Source: Photobacterium rosenbergii
Lineage (GTDB): Bacteria > Pseudomonadota > Gammaproteobacteria > Enterobacterales > Vibrionaceae
Direction of reading: 5' to 3'
Length of the DNA stretch: 64,000 nucleotides
Assembly: GCF_003026455.1 (NCBI RefSeq)
Contig: NZ_PYMB01000013.1
Coordinates: 58,809-122,808 of the forward strand
Positions 54,818 to 63,878 of this stretch are shown in pieces; positions within the stretch are counted from its first letter, which is position 1, and each line of letters starts with the position of its first letter. A program made the position numbers and the translations under genes. The notes below the pieces were generated by a model. It did not search any database. It saw only the letters and a list, made by a program, of their open reading frames with translations, and was not told where the DNA came from.

Positions 54818-56809
54818 ATGTCACTCTATCGCCAGTTGTTTTTGGGCTTGAGCCTATTGTTCTTAATGCTGCTGGCAGGCATTGCTTTTAGCCAATTCAC
54901 AACCACCCGAAGTTATTTGGTCGAACAACAAACCATCGAAATCAACAACGCTATCCATGCTGTTGGACTGGCGATAACCCCATATCTGGAAGAGAACGAT
55001 ACTGTTGCTATCGAATCAGTGATCAATGCCATGTTCGATGGCAGCCTATACCAAAAGGTCACCTTGAAGTTGCTCGAAGATAATTCCGCCATTGAACGGG
55101 CATACCCCTCACAAGCCAGTGATGTCCCTCATTGGTTCCAGCAGTGGGTATCCATTCCGGCAATAACTCGGCAAAACACGCTGACTAGCGGCTGGTTGCA
55201 GTATGGAACCATTACCGTAACTAGCTATCCAACACTGGCCTACAGTAAGTTGTGGCTAAGTAGTTGGCAGTTGCTCACCACTTTCATCCTTGGGTTTGTC
55301 ATTGGGGTATTCGCTCTCAAGCTTCTGCTGGATCACTTCGTTAAGAAACCACTGCGCCAATTCCAGCAAAAAGCCCATGCAATTGCTGACAAACACTTTG
55401 GCCACCCTTTGCCGACACCACCGACCAAAGAGTTTATCCCGCTTGCCGATGCCTTCAACCAAATGTCAGCCAAAATCGAACAGTACTTCAACCAACAAGC
55501 CCAAGAAGCCGATCTGCTGCGCAAGCGGGCCTACCAAGACCCGGAATCGGGACTCAACAACCGCAGGCGACTGCTGCTGCATATGGAAGATTGGCTGGAG
55601 CAGGATGCAGCCGGAACACTCGTGATAATCAAATTAGAGGCAATCAGCCGTTTGAGGAACCAAAAACACTTCAAGCAAGCGGCTAAGTTGGCAGAAAAAA
55701 TCGGGCATCACCTGAGAGCCTCCATTTTACAGCAGCATAAACTTGGCCGACTCAGCCACAGTGAGTTTGTCATCCTGCGCCCCGAGCACGATGCACCCAA
55801 CGACCAAGAGCAAGAGCGCAACGTGGTTCTGAACCTACTGGATCAGCTCAGCCATATCCAAGCCAGTTGCTCTCCCGAAATCCTCCAGCCCATTGTAGGC
55901 GGCATTATCACCAAACATACTCAGAGCTCGTTGACTGTGTCCGAACTGTTGGCCCAGTGCGATAATGTCTTGTCCAAGGCCCTGCATAGCCCGCAGCGAC
56001 TGGCTGTCGTCCACCATCAAAACGGCACCCAATTTAGCCCGAGCCAAGAAATGCACCAACCCGAACATTTGCTTTGGGGTAAACAGCAATGGTTTGAATT
56101 GTGCAAGAGTGCCATTGACAACGACAACATCACCCTATCTTTTCAAACGGCCAGGGACAGCGAACATCACCCGCTGCATCAGGAGGTGTTTGCGGTGCTC
56201 AAGCATCACGAACACTGCTATTGCGCCCATTTGTTCATCCCTGCACTCACAGCCCTAACACAAACAGCAATACTGGATCGCTATATCATCCGTAAAGCTG
56301 CCCATTACCTGTCGCTGCACCAAACTTTTCTAGCAATTAACATTGCGCCGACGTCAATTACCGACACCGGCTTTATCCAATGGCTGGACATCTTCCTTGC
56401 AGAGCACCCAGTCATTAGCCAACAACTGATCTTCGAACTGCCAGAAATCGCATTCCTCGAGGACAGTGCCCAGACCCGGTTACTGTGTCTGGTGCTCGAC
56501 AAACACCGCTTTACCTATGGCATCGACCATTTCGGCCATCACTTCGACTCCGTTGGCTATCTGCGTCAGTTCAATCCGCAATATGTCAAAATCGATACCG
56601 ACTTCACCCGTCAGCCAGACGATGAAGTCCAGCAAGACGCCCTCAGGGCCCTGATCCAAACTGCGCATCACCGTAATATCAAAACCATCGCAACCCGGGT
56701 TGAACACCAGCCTCAATATCTTGTGTTGAAGAACTTGGGAATCATGGGCTTCCAAGGCCATTACATCACCGACCCGAAGGAGGCTAACCATGGCAGATCC
56801 ACTTCTTGA
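54818..56809 (+). CDS. lapD: LapD-type c-di-GMP receptor with degenerate GGDEF and EAL domains
   Basis: From the ATG at 54818 (AGGAGG at 54802-54807) the product is 663 residues. It has a transmembrane helix (about 5-25), a periplasmic LapD_MoxY-type domain (about 26-145), a second helix (about 148-170), a HAMP region, a GGDEF-like domain and an EAL-like domain. The GGDEF motif is replaced by SHSEF. EAL residues are lost (SFQTARD region, YGIDHFGHHF, IATRVEH), so it should bind but not hydrolyse c-di-GMP. It controls LapG by inside-out signalling. The gene overlaps the ABC exporter start. Confidence 0.9.
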   Translation: MSLYRQLFLGLSLLFLMLLAGIAFSQFTTTRSYLVEQQTIEINNAIHAVGLAITPYLEENDTVAIESVINAMFDGSLYQKVTLKLLEDNSAIERAYPSQASDVPHWFQQWVSIPAITRQNTLTSGWLQYGTITVTSYPTLAYSKLWLSSWQLLTTFILGFVIGVFALKLLLDHFVKKPLRQFQQKAHAIADKHFGHPLPTPPTKEFIPLADAFNQMSAKIEQYFNQQAQEADLLRKRAYQDPESGLNNRRRLLLHMEDWLEQDAAGTLVIIKLEAISRLRNQKHFKQAAKLAEKIGHHLRASILQQHKLGRLSHSEFVILRPEHDAPNDQEQERNVVLNLLDQLSHIQASCSPEILQPIVGGIITKHTQSSLTVSELLAQCDNVLSKALHSPQRLAVVHHQNGTQFSPSQEMHQPEHLLWGKQQWFELCKSAIDNDNITLSFQTARDSEHHPLHQEVFAVLKHHEHCYCAHLFIPALTALTQTAILDRYIIRKAAHYLSLHQTFLAINIAPTSITDTGFIQWLDIFLAEHPVISQQLIFELPEIAFLEDSAQTRLLCLVLDKHRFTYGIDHFGHHFDSVGYLRQFNPQYVKIDTDFTRQPDDEVQQDALRALIQTAHHRNIKTIATRVEHQPQYLVLKNLGIMGFQGHYITDPKEANHGRSTS

Positions 56810-58967
56810 TGCCCTACACTACCTCTGCCACCACTATGGCCAGCCTCGCTCCGCCAAAAGCTTGTTGGAAGGCCTTCCATTACAAGATGGGTTGCTCGTT
56901 CCGCACCTCTTGCCCCGGGCTGCCAACAATGCGGGTTTCGAGGCCGAGGAGGCAAACATCAGCCTGCCACAACTCTCGCCACTATTGTTGCCTGTCATCG
57001 CCCTGCTCGACAGTAACCGAGCTTGCGTACTGCTCGATATTGATCAGGAAAAACAGCAGGCTGAAATCGCTGTTCCCAGTGAACAAAGCATTGGTACTCC
57101 GAACGCACCAGACAGCGGGCCCCCCAAAGATACAAGCTGGATAAGTTTCGATGAACTGGAACAGCAATTTCTCAATCGGGTCTTCCTTCTCAAGTTGCCG
57201 TTTCAGTTTGATGCCCGTAGCGAACACGCCGCCGGACAATCAGCGTCAAACGCTACACAGCCTCATGAAGCAAAAAGTGCGAGCCAAGCTTGGTTCTGGC
57301 AGACCCTGTGGCAATCCAAACCCCTCTACCGTTATGTACTCATCGCCTCGGCCCTGCTTAATGTCTTTGCCCTTGCCATTCCGCTGTTCACCCGGCTTAT
57401 CTACGATAAGGTGGTTCCCAACCAAGCATTCGATACGCTTTGGGTGTTGACCAGCGGAATGTTGATCATTTTTAGCTTTGATGTGCTGCTCAAATACCTT
57501 CGCAGCTACTTCATCGATATCGCCAGCAAAAAGTCAGATATCCTGCTATCTGCGGCTATCTACCGCAAAGTCATGGGTTTGAAGCTCGCCGCCCGTCCCC
57601 CTTCAGTCGGCGCATTTACCCGACACCTGCAGGAGTTCGAGTCGGTCAGGGAATTCTTTACCTCAGCCACCGTGACATCATTGATTGACTTACCCTTTGC
57701 CCTGCTTTTCCTGCTCGTCATCTACACCATTGCAGGCCCGCTTGTCGTCATTCCAATAGTCGCAATCTTTGCTCTGGGGCTGTACAGCATATTGATACAA
57801 AGGCCGTTGCGTCGCGCTATAGAAGAAGGCTCCCAGCTTGCGGCGCAAAAACATGCAAATCTGGTCGAGAGTGTTTCTGGGCTCGAAACCGTCAAGTTAT
57901 TCAACAGCCAACCCCAATACCAGCACCGTTGGGAGCAAGCCGTCGCTCACATGGCGAACTGGGGCGTCAAGTCACGCCGGTTAACAGACTCAGTACATAA
58001 CCTGGCAAGCCTCACCCAGCAGTGTGTCTCAGTAGGGGTGATCATTTATGGGGTTTACCTGATTGCCGCAGGACAACTGAGTGTCGGTGGACTGATCGCC
58101 GTATCCATGCTGACCAGCCGGGCTATCGGGCCAATGGTCCAACTGTCACAGCTATCGACCCGATACCATCAGGCAAAATCTGCTATCGCGATCCTTAGTG
58201 ATATCATGGCAATGCCAGATGAGGGCCAGACCAAGCAGGGCAGTGAACCCACCCAGCCGATAAGCGGCCGTATCGACTGTGACAACCTCACTTTTAGCTA
58301 CCCGAATGCCGAGGTGCCTGCTTTGCAATCAGTCTCTTTGACGATAAAGCCCGGCGAGAAAGTCGCGGTGATCGGTAAAATCGGCTCCGGTAAAACTACC
58401 CTCCAGCGCCTACTGGCCGGTCTTTATCAACCCAGCTCTGGGGCGATACGCTTCGATAACACCGATATCAACCAGTTCCACCCCCACTCCCTGCGCCAAC
58501 AACTCGGCTGGGTCCCGCAAGACAATGCACTATTTTTCGGCTCAATCCGTGACAACATTACCCTTGGCTCGCCGCATTCCAGCGACGAGGACATTGACCA
58601 TGCCTGCCAGCTGGCAGGGGTCCACCTGTTCACCCAGCAAGAACCATCTGGCCTTAACCGGCAGGTTGGCGAAGGGGGACAATACCTCTCAGGAGGACAA
58701 AAACAAGCTATCACGGTTGCGCGCGCCTTGCTCAACAAGCCTAAGGTATTGGTCTTTGATGAACCTACCAGCCAGATGGACAACCGTTCTGAGCAACACA
58801 TTAAGCGAACCTTAAAATCACTAGATAGCCAGCACACGCTCATCCTCTTTACTCATAAAACCTCCATGCTCGAGTGCGTAGATCGCTTGATCGTATTAGA
58901 TAAGGGGCATGTGGTCGCTGATGGGGAAAAAGAGACAGTCTTGCAGCAACTTAGGACGAATCCATGA
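56790..58967 (+). CDS. lapB: Type I secretion ABC transporter (LapB/RtxB-like)
   Basis: The 725-residue protein has an N-terminal C39-like domain (about residues 1-140) that lacks the catalytic Cys. Then come six transmembrane helices (about 178-455), followed by a nucleotide-binding domain with Walker A GKIGSGKTT, LSGGQKQ signature and Walker B KVLVFDEPTSQ. It powers export of the giant adhesin. It starts with AAGGAGG seven bases upstream and overlaps the end of lapD. The operon order (fusion, TolC, OmpA, LapG, LapD, ABC) resembles that of Shewanella bpfA regions as recalled. Confidence 0.92.
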   Translation: MADPLLDALHYLCHHYGQPRSAKSLLEGLPLQDGLLVPHLLPRAANNAGFEAEEANISLPQLSPLLLPVIALLDSNRACVLLDIDQEKQQAEIAVPSEQSIGTPNAPDSGPPKDTSWISFDELEQQFLNRVFLLKLPFQFDARSEHAAGQSASNATQPHEAKSASQAWFWQTLWQSKPLYRYVLIASALLNVFALAIPLFTRLIYDKVVPNQAFDTLWVLTSGMLIIFSFDVLLKYLRSYFIDIASKKSDILLSAAIYRKVMGLKLAARPPSVGAFTRHLQEFESVREFFTSATVTSLIDLPFALLFLLVIYTIAGPLVVIPIVAIFALGLYSILIQRPLRRAIEEGSQLAAQKHANLVESVSGLETVKLFNSQPQYQHRWEQAVAHMANWGVKSRRLTDSVHNLASLTQQCVSVGVIIYGVYLIAAGQLSVGGLIAVSMLTSRAIGPMVQLSQLSTRYHQAKSAIAILSDIMAMPDEGQTKQGSEPTQPISGRIDCDNLTFSYPNAEVPALQSVSLTIKPGEKVAVIGKIGSGKTTLQRLLAGLYQPSSGAIRFDNTDINQFHPHSLRQQLGWVPQDNALFFGSIRDNITLGSPHSSDEDIDHACQLAGVHLFTQQEPSGLNRQVGEGGQYLSGGQKQAITVARALLNKPKVLVFDEPTSQMDNRSEQHIKRTLKSLDSQHTLILFTHKTSMLECVDRLIVLDKGHVVADGEKETVLQQLRTNP

Positions 58968-59008
58968 CAAAGATGTTAAGCCATTTTCAAGACCTGTAGG
59001 GTAACCAA

Positions 59009-60367
59009 ATGCCATTAACAGATAAATGCTTGTATTGGCTTGGTAAAGACGCACCTCAAGCCAGTTTCTTTGAACAAGTCGGTATTGTAGGGACAGTTGC
59101 AGACCTACCAGATGTTTGGGGTGGGATCTTGTGCATTAACGTCGATGATCCCAAAGAGCAAAACGACACACTCAAAGACATGTTCAGCCACCCTAAATTC
59201 TGGTCATGGTCAGTGTATGTAGGGCACGACACTCCCTACAGTGAATGTTTGAGCGACGGCGTTTTCAATGAAAAGCTCGCCTATGAACAGTGGCAAAATA
59301 CCAAAGTCAAACTCAGCAAAATAACTGATCGTTCAAAAATGGAACCTTTGGTGGGCTGGCTAGGCATCAACCGGCACCGACGGATCAAACCGGTAAAGCT
59401 TGTCGAGTCACTTTCAGTTTACCGCTACCCCATCATAGAAGCCCTTTACCCTGAGTTATTTTCCAGCTACCGGTTCATCGTTTCCGAAACCAAGCGTGAG
59501 ATGCTAGAAGCTGAAACCTTGGTCGACCGTATAAGAGTTTGTAAGCAATGTAATGGCGGCCATCTTAACTATGTCGAAGTCTGTCCCAACTGTAAAAGTA
59601 TCGATATCGACGTCCAAACCTCCCTGCATTGCTTTACCTGTGGGCATGTCGGGGAGCAACAAAGTTTTTTAAGACGAGGGAAATTGGAATGCCCCAAATG
59701 CATCACCCAACTACGGCATATTGGGGTCGATTATGACCGCCCGTTGGAAACCCATATTTGCCATAACTGTTCTCATTTATTTGTCGAAGCAGACACTATC
59801 AGCCACTGCCTAAGCTGTGAGGCTCAGACAGAAATCTCCGAGCTCATTGTGCAAAAAATTTATCAGCTCAAACTAGGCCAGCTTGGTGAATATGTCTATC
59901 AGCATGGAAAAATGCTGCAGGCACCGGAGTTGTCGATTAAAGGTAAAGTCGATGCAGGATATTTTGAAAACATTCTGCTATGGCTGAATAAAGTTGCCTT
60001 GCGCCATGATGAGGAGCACCTACTTCTCAGTATGCACCTGCCAAGGCTTGAAGAATACAGTAGCCTCTACGGCGACAGTAAGCTTTTTGCTTTACTCGAT
60101 CAGATAACAAACAGGCTCAATGGGCTGTTTCGCGACACAGATATCTGCTGCCAGTACAAACAAGATTTACTGTTAGTTTTGATGCCTAAAACTAAACTGT
60201 CCACCATGCCAGTCCTTCAAGACAAAATAGAAAAGCTAACCCAGTTGATTGAGGAGGATCTTTTTACTTTGCATGTATCGGCATTCAAAATCCCCGATCC
60301 CACGTTAAACGACAGCGTTAAGGTTTGGCTCGCTGAAACTGTAGGAAGTATCTATGGATCTAGGTAG
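59009..60367 (+). CDS. TackOD1-like metal-binding protein with degenerate GGDEF-like C-terminus
   Basis: The 452-residue cytosolic protein has an N-terminal domain of about 175 residues. A cysteine-rich core follows with six CxxC pairs (C178-C181, C192-C195, C208-C211, C228-C231, C251-C254, C267-C270), which suggests several zinc sites. This fits the TackOD1 (thaumarchaeal output domain 1) family as I recall it. The last 140 residues resemble a GGDEF domain: LFRDTDICCQYKQDLLLVLMP, where KQDLL replaces the active-site motif, so it is probably a sensor of c-di-GMP or nucleotides rather than a cyclase. It is 41 bp after the ABC gene and overlaps the glycosyltransferase start by 14 bp. Confidence 0.6.
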   Translation: MPLTDKCLYWLGKDAPQASFFEQVGIVGTVADLPDVWGGILCINVDDPKEQNDTLKDMFSHPKFWSWSVYVGHDTPYSECLSDGVFNEKLAYEQWQNTKVKLSKITDRSKMEPLVGWLGINRHRRIKPVKLVESLSVYRYPIIEALYPELFSSYRFIVSETKREMLEAETLVDRIRVCKQCNGGHLNYVEVCPNCKSIDIDVQTSLHCFTCGHVGEQQSFLRRGKLECPKCITQLRHIGVDYDRPLETHICHNCSHLFVEADTISHCLSCEAQTEISELIVQKIYQLKLGQLGEYVYQHGKMLQAPELSIKGKVDAGYFENILLWLNKVALRHDEEHLLLSMHLPRLEEYSSLYGDSKLFALLDQITNRLNGLFRDTDICCQYKQDLLLVLMPKTKLSTMPVLQDKIEKLTQLIEEDLFTLHVSAFKIPDPTLNDSVKVWLAETVGSIYGSR

Positions 60368-61667
60368 CCTCTACATTCTTGAGTATCTTATTCTCATCTT
60401 GCAGAATAATTTTGAAATTTGGCTGTTGCTCTTCCCGATGCTAATTATCGTCGAATTACCGCTATACCTACTGGTAATAACTGGCATTTTTCGCTGGGCC
60501 TACCGTCAGCCACCACCTGATCCAACCCACTTTCCCAGCATCAGTTTCATTATTACTTGCTATGGCGAGGGTGATGCCATTCAAATCACTATCGACACCT
60601 TGGTCGAGCAAGTCTACCCGGGACAAATTGAAATACTCGCGGTTGTTGATGGAGCGAGCCAAAACCATGAAACCTATCTCGCCGCAATCAGGAGCAAACA
60701 ACAACACAGCAGCAGAACAGACCGACGAATCAAAGTGATTCCAAAGTGGCAACGTGGAGGCAGAGTGTCCACACTCAATGCCGGACTCGCATTAGCCAAA
60801 GGCCAGCTTGTCATCAATGTTGATGGTGATACTTCTTTTGATAATGACATGGCCTATACCATGGCTAAGGTATTCTCCTCACCTTTCACCTTAGCCTGCG
60901 GAGGGGCTTTACGGGTACGAAACCACACAACCAACCTTCTCACTAGAATGCAGTCGCTCGAATACATGTTGTCGATGCAAGCAGGGAAAACCGGCATGGC
61001 AAACTGGGGGGTATTGAACAATATTTCTGGCGCTTTCGGCGCATTTAGAAGCCAGTTACTCAAGCAAGTTGGCGGTTGGGATACCCACACCGCAGAAGAT
61101 CTTGATTTGACCATGCGCTTGAAACAGTACAAGGTGCGATACCCAAAATACAGACTTCGCTTTTCTCCCCATGCTGTTGGCCATACTGACGTTCCTGATA
61201 CCTTGAAAGGGTTGATTATGCAGCGCTTAAGGTGGGACGGCGATCTGCTATTCCTCTTTCTCCGCAAGCACAGTGAAGGCTTATCACCTTCACTGCTTGG
61301 GTGGGGTAATTTTATATTCACCTTGGCATACGGGGTCATCCAAAACGTCTTGCTACCCATCATTGTCGCTGGCTATACGTTGTATATCCTCATCAACTAC
61401 CCACCGGCTTTCGTCCTTGCCCTCAGCATGATGCTCTACAGCATTTACCTCTTCTTTTCATTGCTATTCTTTATTGTGTATTACGGCTTAATATCCGAAC
61501 GAAAAAGTGATTGGAAAGCGGCACTTTGGTTGCCTATCTATCCTATATACCAGTTCATCATGCGTCTTTTAACCGCGTTTGCCATGATCAACGAAGTGGT
61601 ACGCCGCAGTCATGAAGAATCAAGCATGGCACCATGGTGGGTACTAAAAAGAGGAAAGAAATTCTAA
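60354..61667 (+). CDS. Processive GT2 glycosyltransferase, inner membrane
   Basis: The 437-residue protein has two N-terminal hydrophobic stretches (about 8-50) and three to four C-terminal ones (about 315-425). The GT-A catalytic set is complete: D99 in AVVDG, DGD at 157-159, ED at 248-249 (TAEDLD), and QRLRW at 290-294. This is the pattern of processive synthases of the PgaC, BcsA and HasA type that make and export beta-linked polysaccharides. No PilZ domain is visible. It is translationally coupled to the cysteine-rich protein (14-bp overlap), so the two probably act together. The polymer is unknown. Confidence 0.85.
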   Translation: MDLGSLYILEYLILILQNNFEIWLLLFPMLIIVELPLYLLVITGIFRWAYRQPPPDPTHFPSISFIITCYGEGDAIQITIDTLVEQVYPGQIEILAVVDGASQNHETYLAAIRSKQQHSSRTDRRIKVIPKWQRGGRVSTLNAGLALAKGQLVINVDGDTSFDNDMAYTMAKVFSSPFTLACGGALRVRNHTTNLLTRMQSLEYMLSMQAGKTGMANWGVLNNISGAFGAFRSQLLKQVGGWDTHTAEDLDLTMRLKQYKVRYPKYRLRFSPHAVGHTDVPDTLKGLIMQRLRWDGDLLFLFLRKHSEGLSPSLLGWGNFIFTLAYGVIQNVLLPIIVAGYTLYILINYPPAFVLALSMMLYSIYLFFSLLFFIVYYGLISERKSDWKAALWLPIYPIYQFIMRLLTAFAMINEVVRRSHEESSMAPWWVLKRGKKF

Positions 61668-61670
61668 GCG

Positions 61671-62705
61671 ATGAAAGTTAAATTTCACCTCGATAAGCAA
61701 CAAAAGCCTCAGTCAGAAAGTGGCGTGAAGGTAGTTTACGGTCAAGCTAAACGCGGCGGATATAGACTGCGTTGGTACCTCATTTTAGCTTTGGTCATCA
61801 GCCCCTTGGTGGTCATGGGGTATTATTTATTTCGAACCCAAGTTCTTGTCATTGCCCCAGCAATAATTACTTCCTACCCCATCACTATTAACTCTGCAGA
61901 AAATAGCTTGGTTGCCCCTATACCAACCGTTATCGGGAGTCAGATAACTAAAGGTCAGGCCATCCTTTTACTCACCGACCCGGCACTTGATGAGGAAACC
62001 CGCTTCATCGAACAAGAACTGTTAAAGCTCAGCCCGCCAAATCCGGACATCGACAAACTCTATCAGGCTGCGATTGCACAGTCTGAACAAAATCTGCAAA
62101 AGTTCCGGCAAATACAAAGGAAATACGACACTTTTCGGGCCAAAGGCCATGTGTCAGAGGTGGATTACGCCGCCATAATAAATATCAGCAGCTCACTCAA
62201 CAACCAACTCTATAACCAAAAACTGGCTTATATTGAGGCCAAGCGCCACCTCAATGAAATCGCTCTTGCCGGCCCTGTAACCCAAGCCTACCGTGTTCTA
62301 ATGCAAGAGTTGGTCGTTAAGCGGGCCCAACAGGATAATCTCACCATAAGAAGTCCCATTAATGGCCGCGTAATAGACATTCATGTATTGGAAGGCGAAA
62401 GAATAACCCTTGATACGCCGCTAATTACTGTGGCCCAAAACAACACACCTGAGATCATCGCCTTTCTCAACCCTAAGTATTTAACGTACGCAGAAATTGA
62501 TAGCCAAGCAAAAGTGAGGTTCCCTGATGGCAAAACAATGAATGCCATCGTGAGCAAGCCTGTTGAAATCGTCAATAAGTTACCTCAAGAACTCCGCCAA
62601 CCATTTGAAGGGCAGCCTGCTTATTTGAAAGTCACGTTGAAATTTGAAGGTAGTTTGGAACCCAAGTATTGGATAGAGGGAATGGAAGTCGAAGTACAAT
62701 TTTAA
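61671..62705 (+). CDS. HlyD-like periplasmic adaptor (Alg44-like topology)
   Basis: The 344-residue product has a basic N-terminus, one transmembrane helix (about residues 38-60), a coiled-coil pair (about 115-205), a lipoyl-like half ITINSAENSLVAPIPTVIGSQI, and TIRSPINGRVIDIHVLEGERI. A beta-barrel with FPDGKTMNAIV follows. It starts 3 bp after the glycosyltransferase. Such an adaptor next to a processive synthase suggests a role like that of the Alg44 or BcsB adaptor, carrying a polymer across the periplasm. There is no ABC gene or TolC of its own here. Confidence 0.8.
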   Translation: MKVKFHLDKQQKPQSESGVKVVYGQAKRGGYRLRWYLILALVISPLVVMGYYLFRTQVLVIAPAIITSYPITINSAENSLVAPIPTVIGSQITKGQAILLLTDPALDEETRFIEQELLKLSPPNPDIDKLYQAAIAQSEQNLQKFRQIQRKYDTFRAKGHVSEVDYAAIINISSSLNNQLYNQKLAYIEAKRHLNEIALAGPVTQAYRVLMQELVVKRAQQDNLTIRSPINGRVIDIHVLEGERITLDTPLITVAQNNTPEIIAFLNPKYLTYAEIDSQAKVRFPDGKTMNAIVSKPVEIVNKLPQELRQPFEGQPAYLKVTLKFEGSLEPKYWIEGMEVEVQF

Positions 62706-62810
62706 GTCGGCATACTGCTTTCATGATTCTTTAAGAGTTATGAAATATAACTGCAATCTAACCTCGGTAGTTTCCTCGCCCAGCAAACTCAAATAGATAG
62801 GGAAATTACC

Positions 62811-63824
62811 GTGAAGCTTTCACCACTTGTTGCAGCGACTCTCGTTGCAGTATGCTCGACCAGCTATGCCTTCGACTTGCAGCAACCTGCCAACAACAAT
62901 ACTGAAAACTTAGTCTGGACAGGTCACCTTAGCCCAGACACCGACACCGTCATGTCAGCGATGATGGCTGCCCATATCTACGGCGGTACCGCGACCGTAC
63001 CGGAAAAGATCAATCCTGAATCTGAATTTGTCCTGGGTTACTGTAATGCAGAAGCTCCTCGTATCGAGTCTGACTACAGCAAATATCAGGTTGGCCTTGT
63101 TGATTTCAACCAAACAACCCAGCTAGCACCTACGATTGATCAAAGCTCAATCGTGGCCGTTATCGACCACCACGCCATTGGCGGATCGCCAATCAACACA
63201 CCACAGATTGTCGCTATGGATATCCGTGGCTGGGGTTCTGCGGCAACTATCTTGGCAGACAATGCCGAGAAACTAGATGTCACCCTACCGAAGCATCTTG
63301 CTTGTGTCGGTTTGGGCGCAATCTTGTCTGATACTGTTATCTTCCAGTCTGCTACCACCACTGACTATGACCGTGAGTATGCTGAGAAATTGGCAAAAAT
63401 TGCCGGTGTTGATGACATCGAAGACTTCGGCCAGCAAATGCTGATTGCCAAATCAGACCTAAGCCACCTGTCTGCCGACACCATTTTGACTATGGACTAC
63501 AAAAACTTTGAGTACGGCGGCAAGAAAGTCGGTATTGGCGTAGCAGAAACCCTGACTGCCCAGCAGTTGATTGACCGTAAAGCAGAACTACAGGCTGCAA
63601 TGAAAGCCTACAAGCAAGCCAACGAGCTGGATCACCTGTTCTTCTCGATCACCGACACCAAAGATAAAAAAGCCAACCTGCTTTGGGTCGATGACAGCGA
63701 CCTGAAGGTGATCAAAACAGCCTTCGAGCCAACGCCAACAACAGATATGCTAACGCTGGAAGGGGTGACATCCCGCAAACGCCAGATTGGTCCAGCCATT
63801 CAGAGTGCGATTGAAAGTTTGTAA
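62811..63824 (+). CDS. Family II (Mn-dependent) inorganic pyrophosphatase with signal peptide
   Basis: The 337-residue product carries the DHH-superfamily set of family II pyrophosphatases: GHLSPDTDTVMSA (H39, D43, D45), VDFNQ (D98), DHH at 119-121, and the C-terminal SRKRQIGPAI. It hydrolyses pyrophosphate to phosphate with Mn2+. Unusually, the first 20 residues are a Sec signal peptide (LVAATLVAVCSTSYA), so the enzyme should be periplasmic. The start is a GTG at 62811 with GGGA upstream. It is about 30 residues longer than the usual cytosolic 300-odd residues, which equals the extra leader. Confidence 0.85.
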   Translation: MKLSPLVAATLVAVCSTSYAFDLQQPANNNTENLVWTGHLSPDTDTVMSAMMAAHIYGGTATVPEKINPESEFVLGYCNAEAPRIESDYSKYQVGLVDFNQTTQLAPTIDQSSIVAVIDHHAIGGSPINTPQIVAMDIRGWGSAATILADNAEKLDVTLPKHLACVGLGAILSDTVIFQSATTTDYDREYAEKLAKIAGVDDIEDFGQQMLIAKSDLSHLSADTILTMDYKNFEYGGKKVGIGVAETLTAQQLIDRKAELQAAMKAYKQANELDHLFFSITDTKDKKANLLWVDDSDLKVIKTAFEPTPTTDMLTLEGVTSRKRQIGPAIQSAIESL

Positions 63825-63833
63825 GACAGGCGA

Positions 63834-63872
63834 TGGGTCCTGGGTCCTGGGTCCTGGGTCCTGGGTCCTGGG
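63834..63872. repeat. 7-bp tandem repeat (TGGGTCC)
   Basis: Five full copies of TGGGTCC (63834-63868) plus a partial copy sit 10 bp after the pyrophosphatase stop and just before the insertion sequence end. Confidence 0.95.
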
Positions 63873-63878
63873 TTGATA

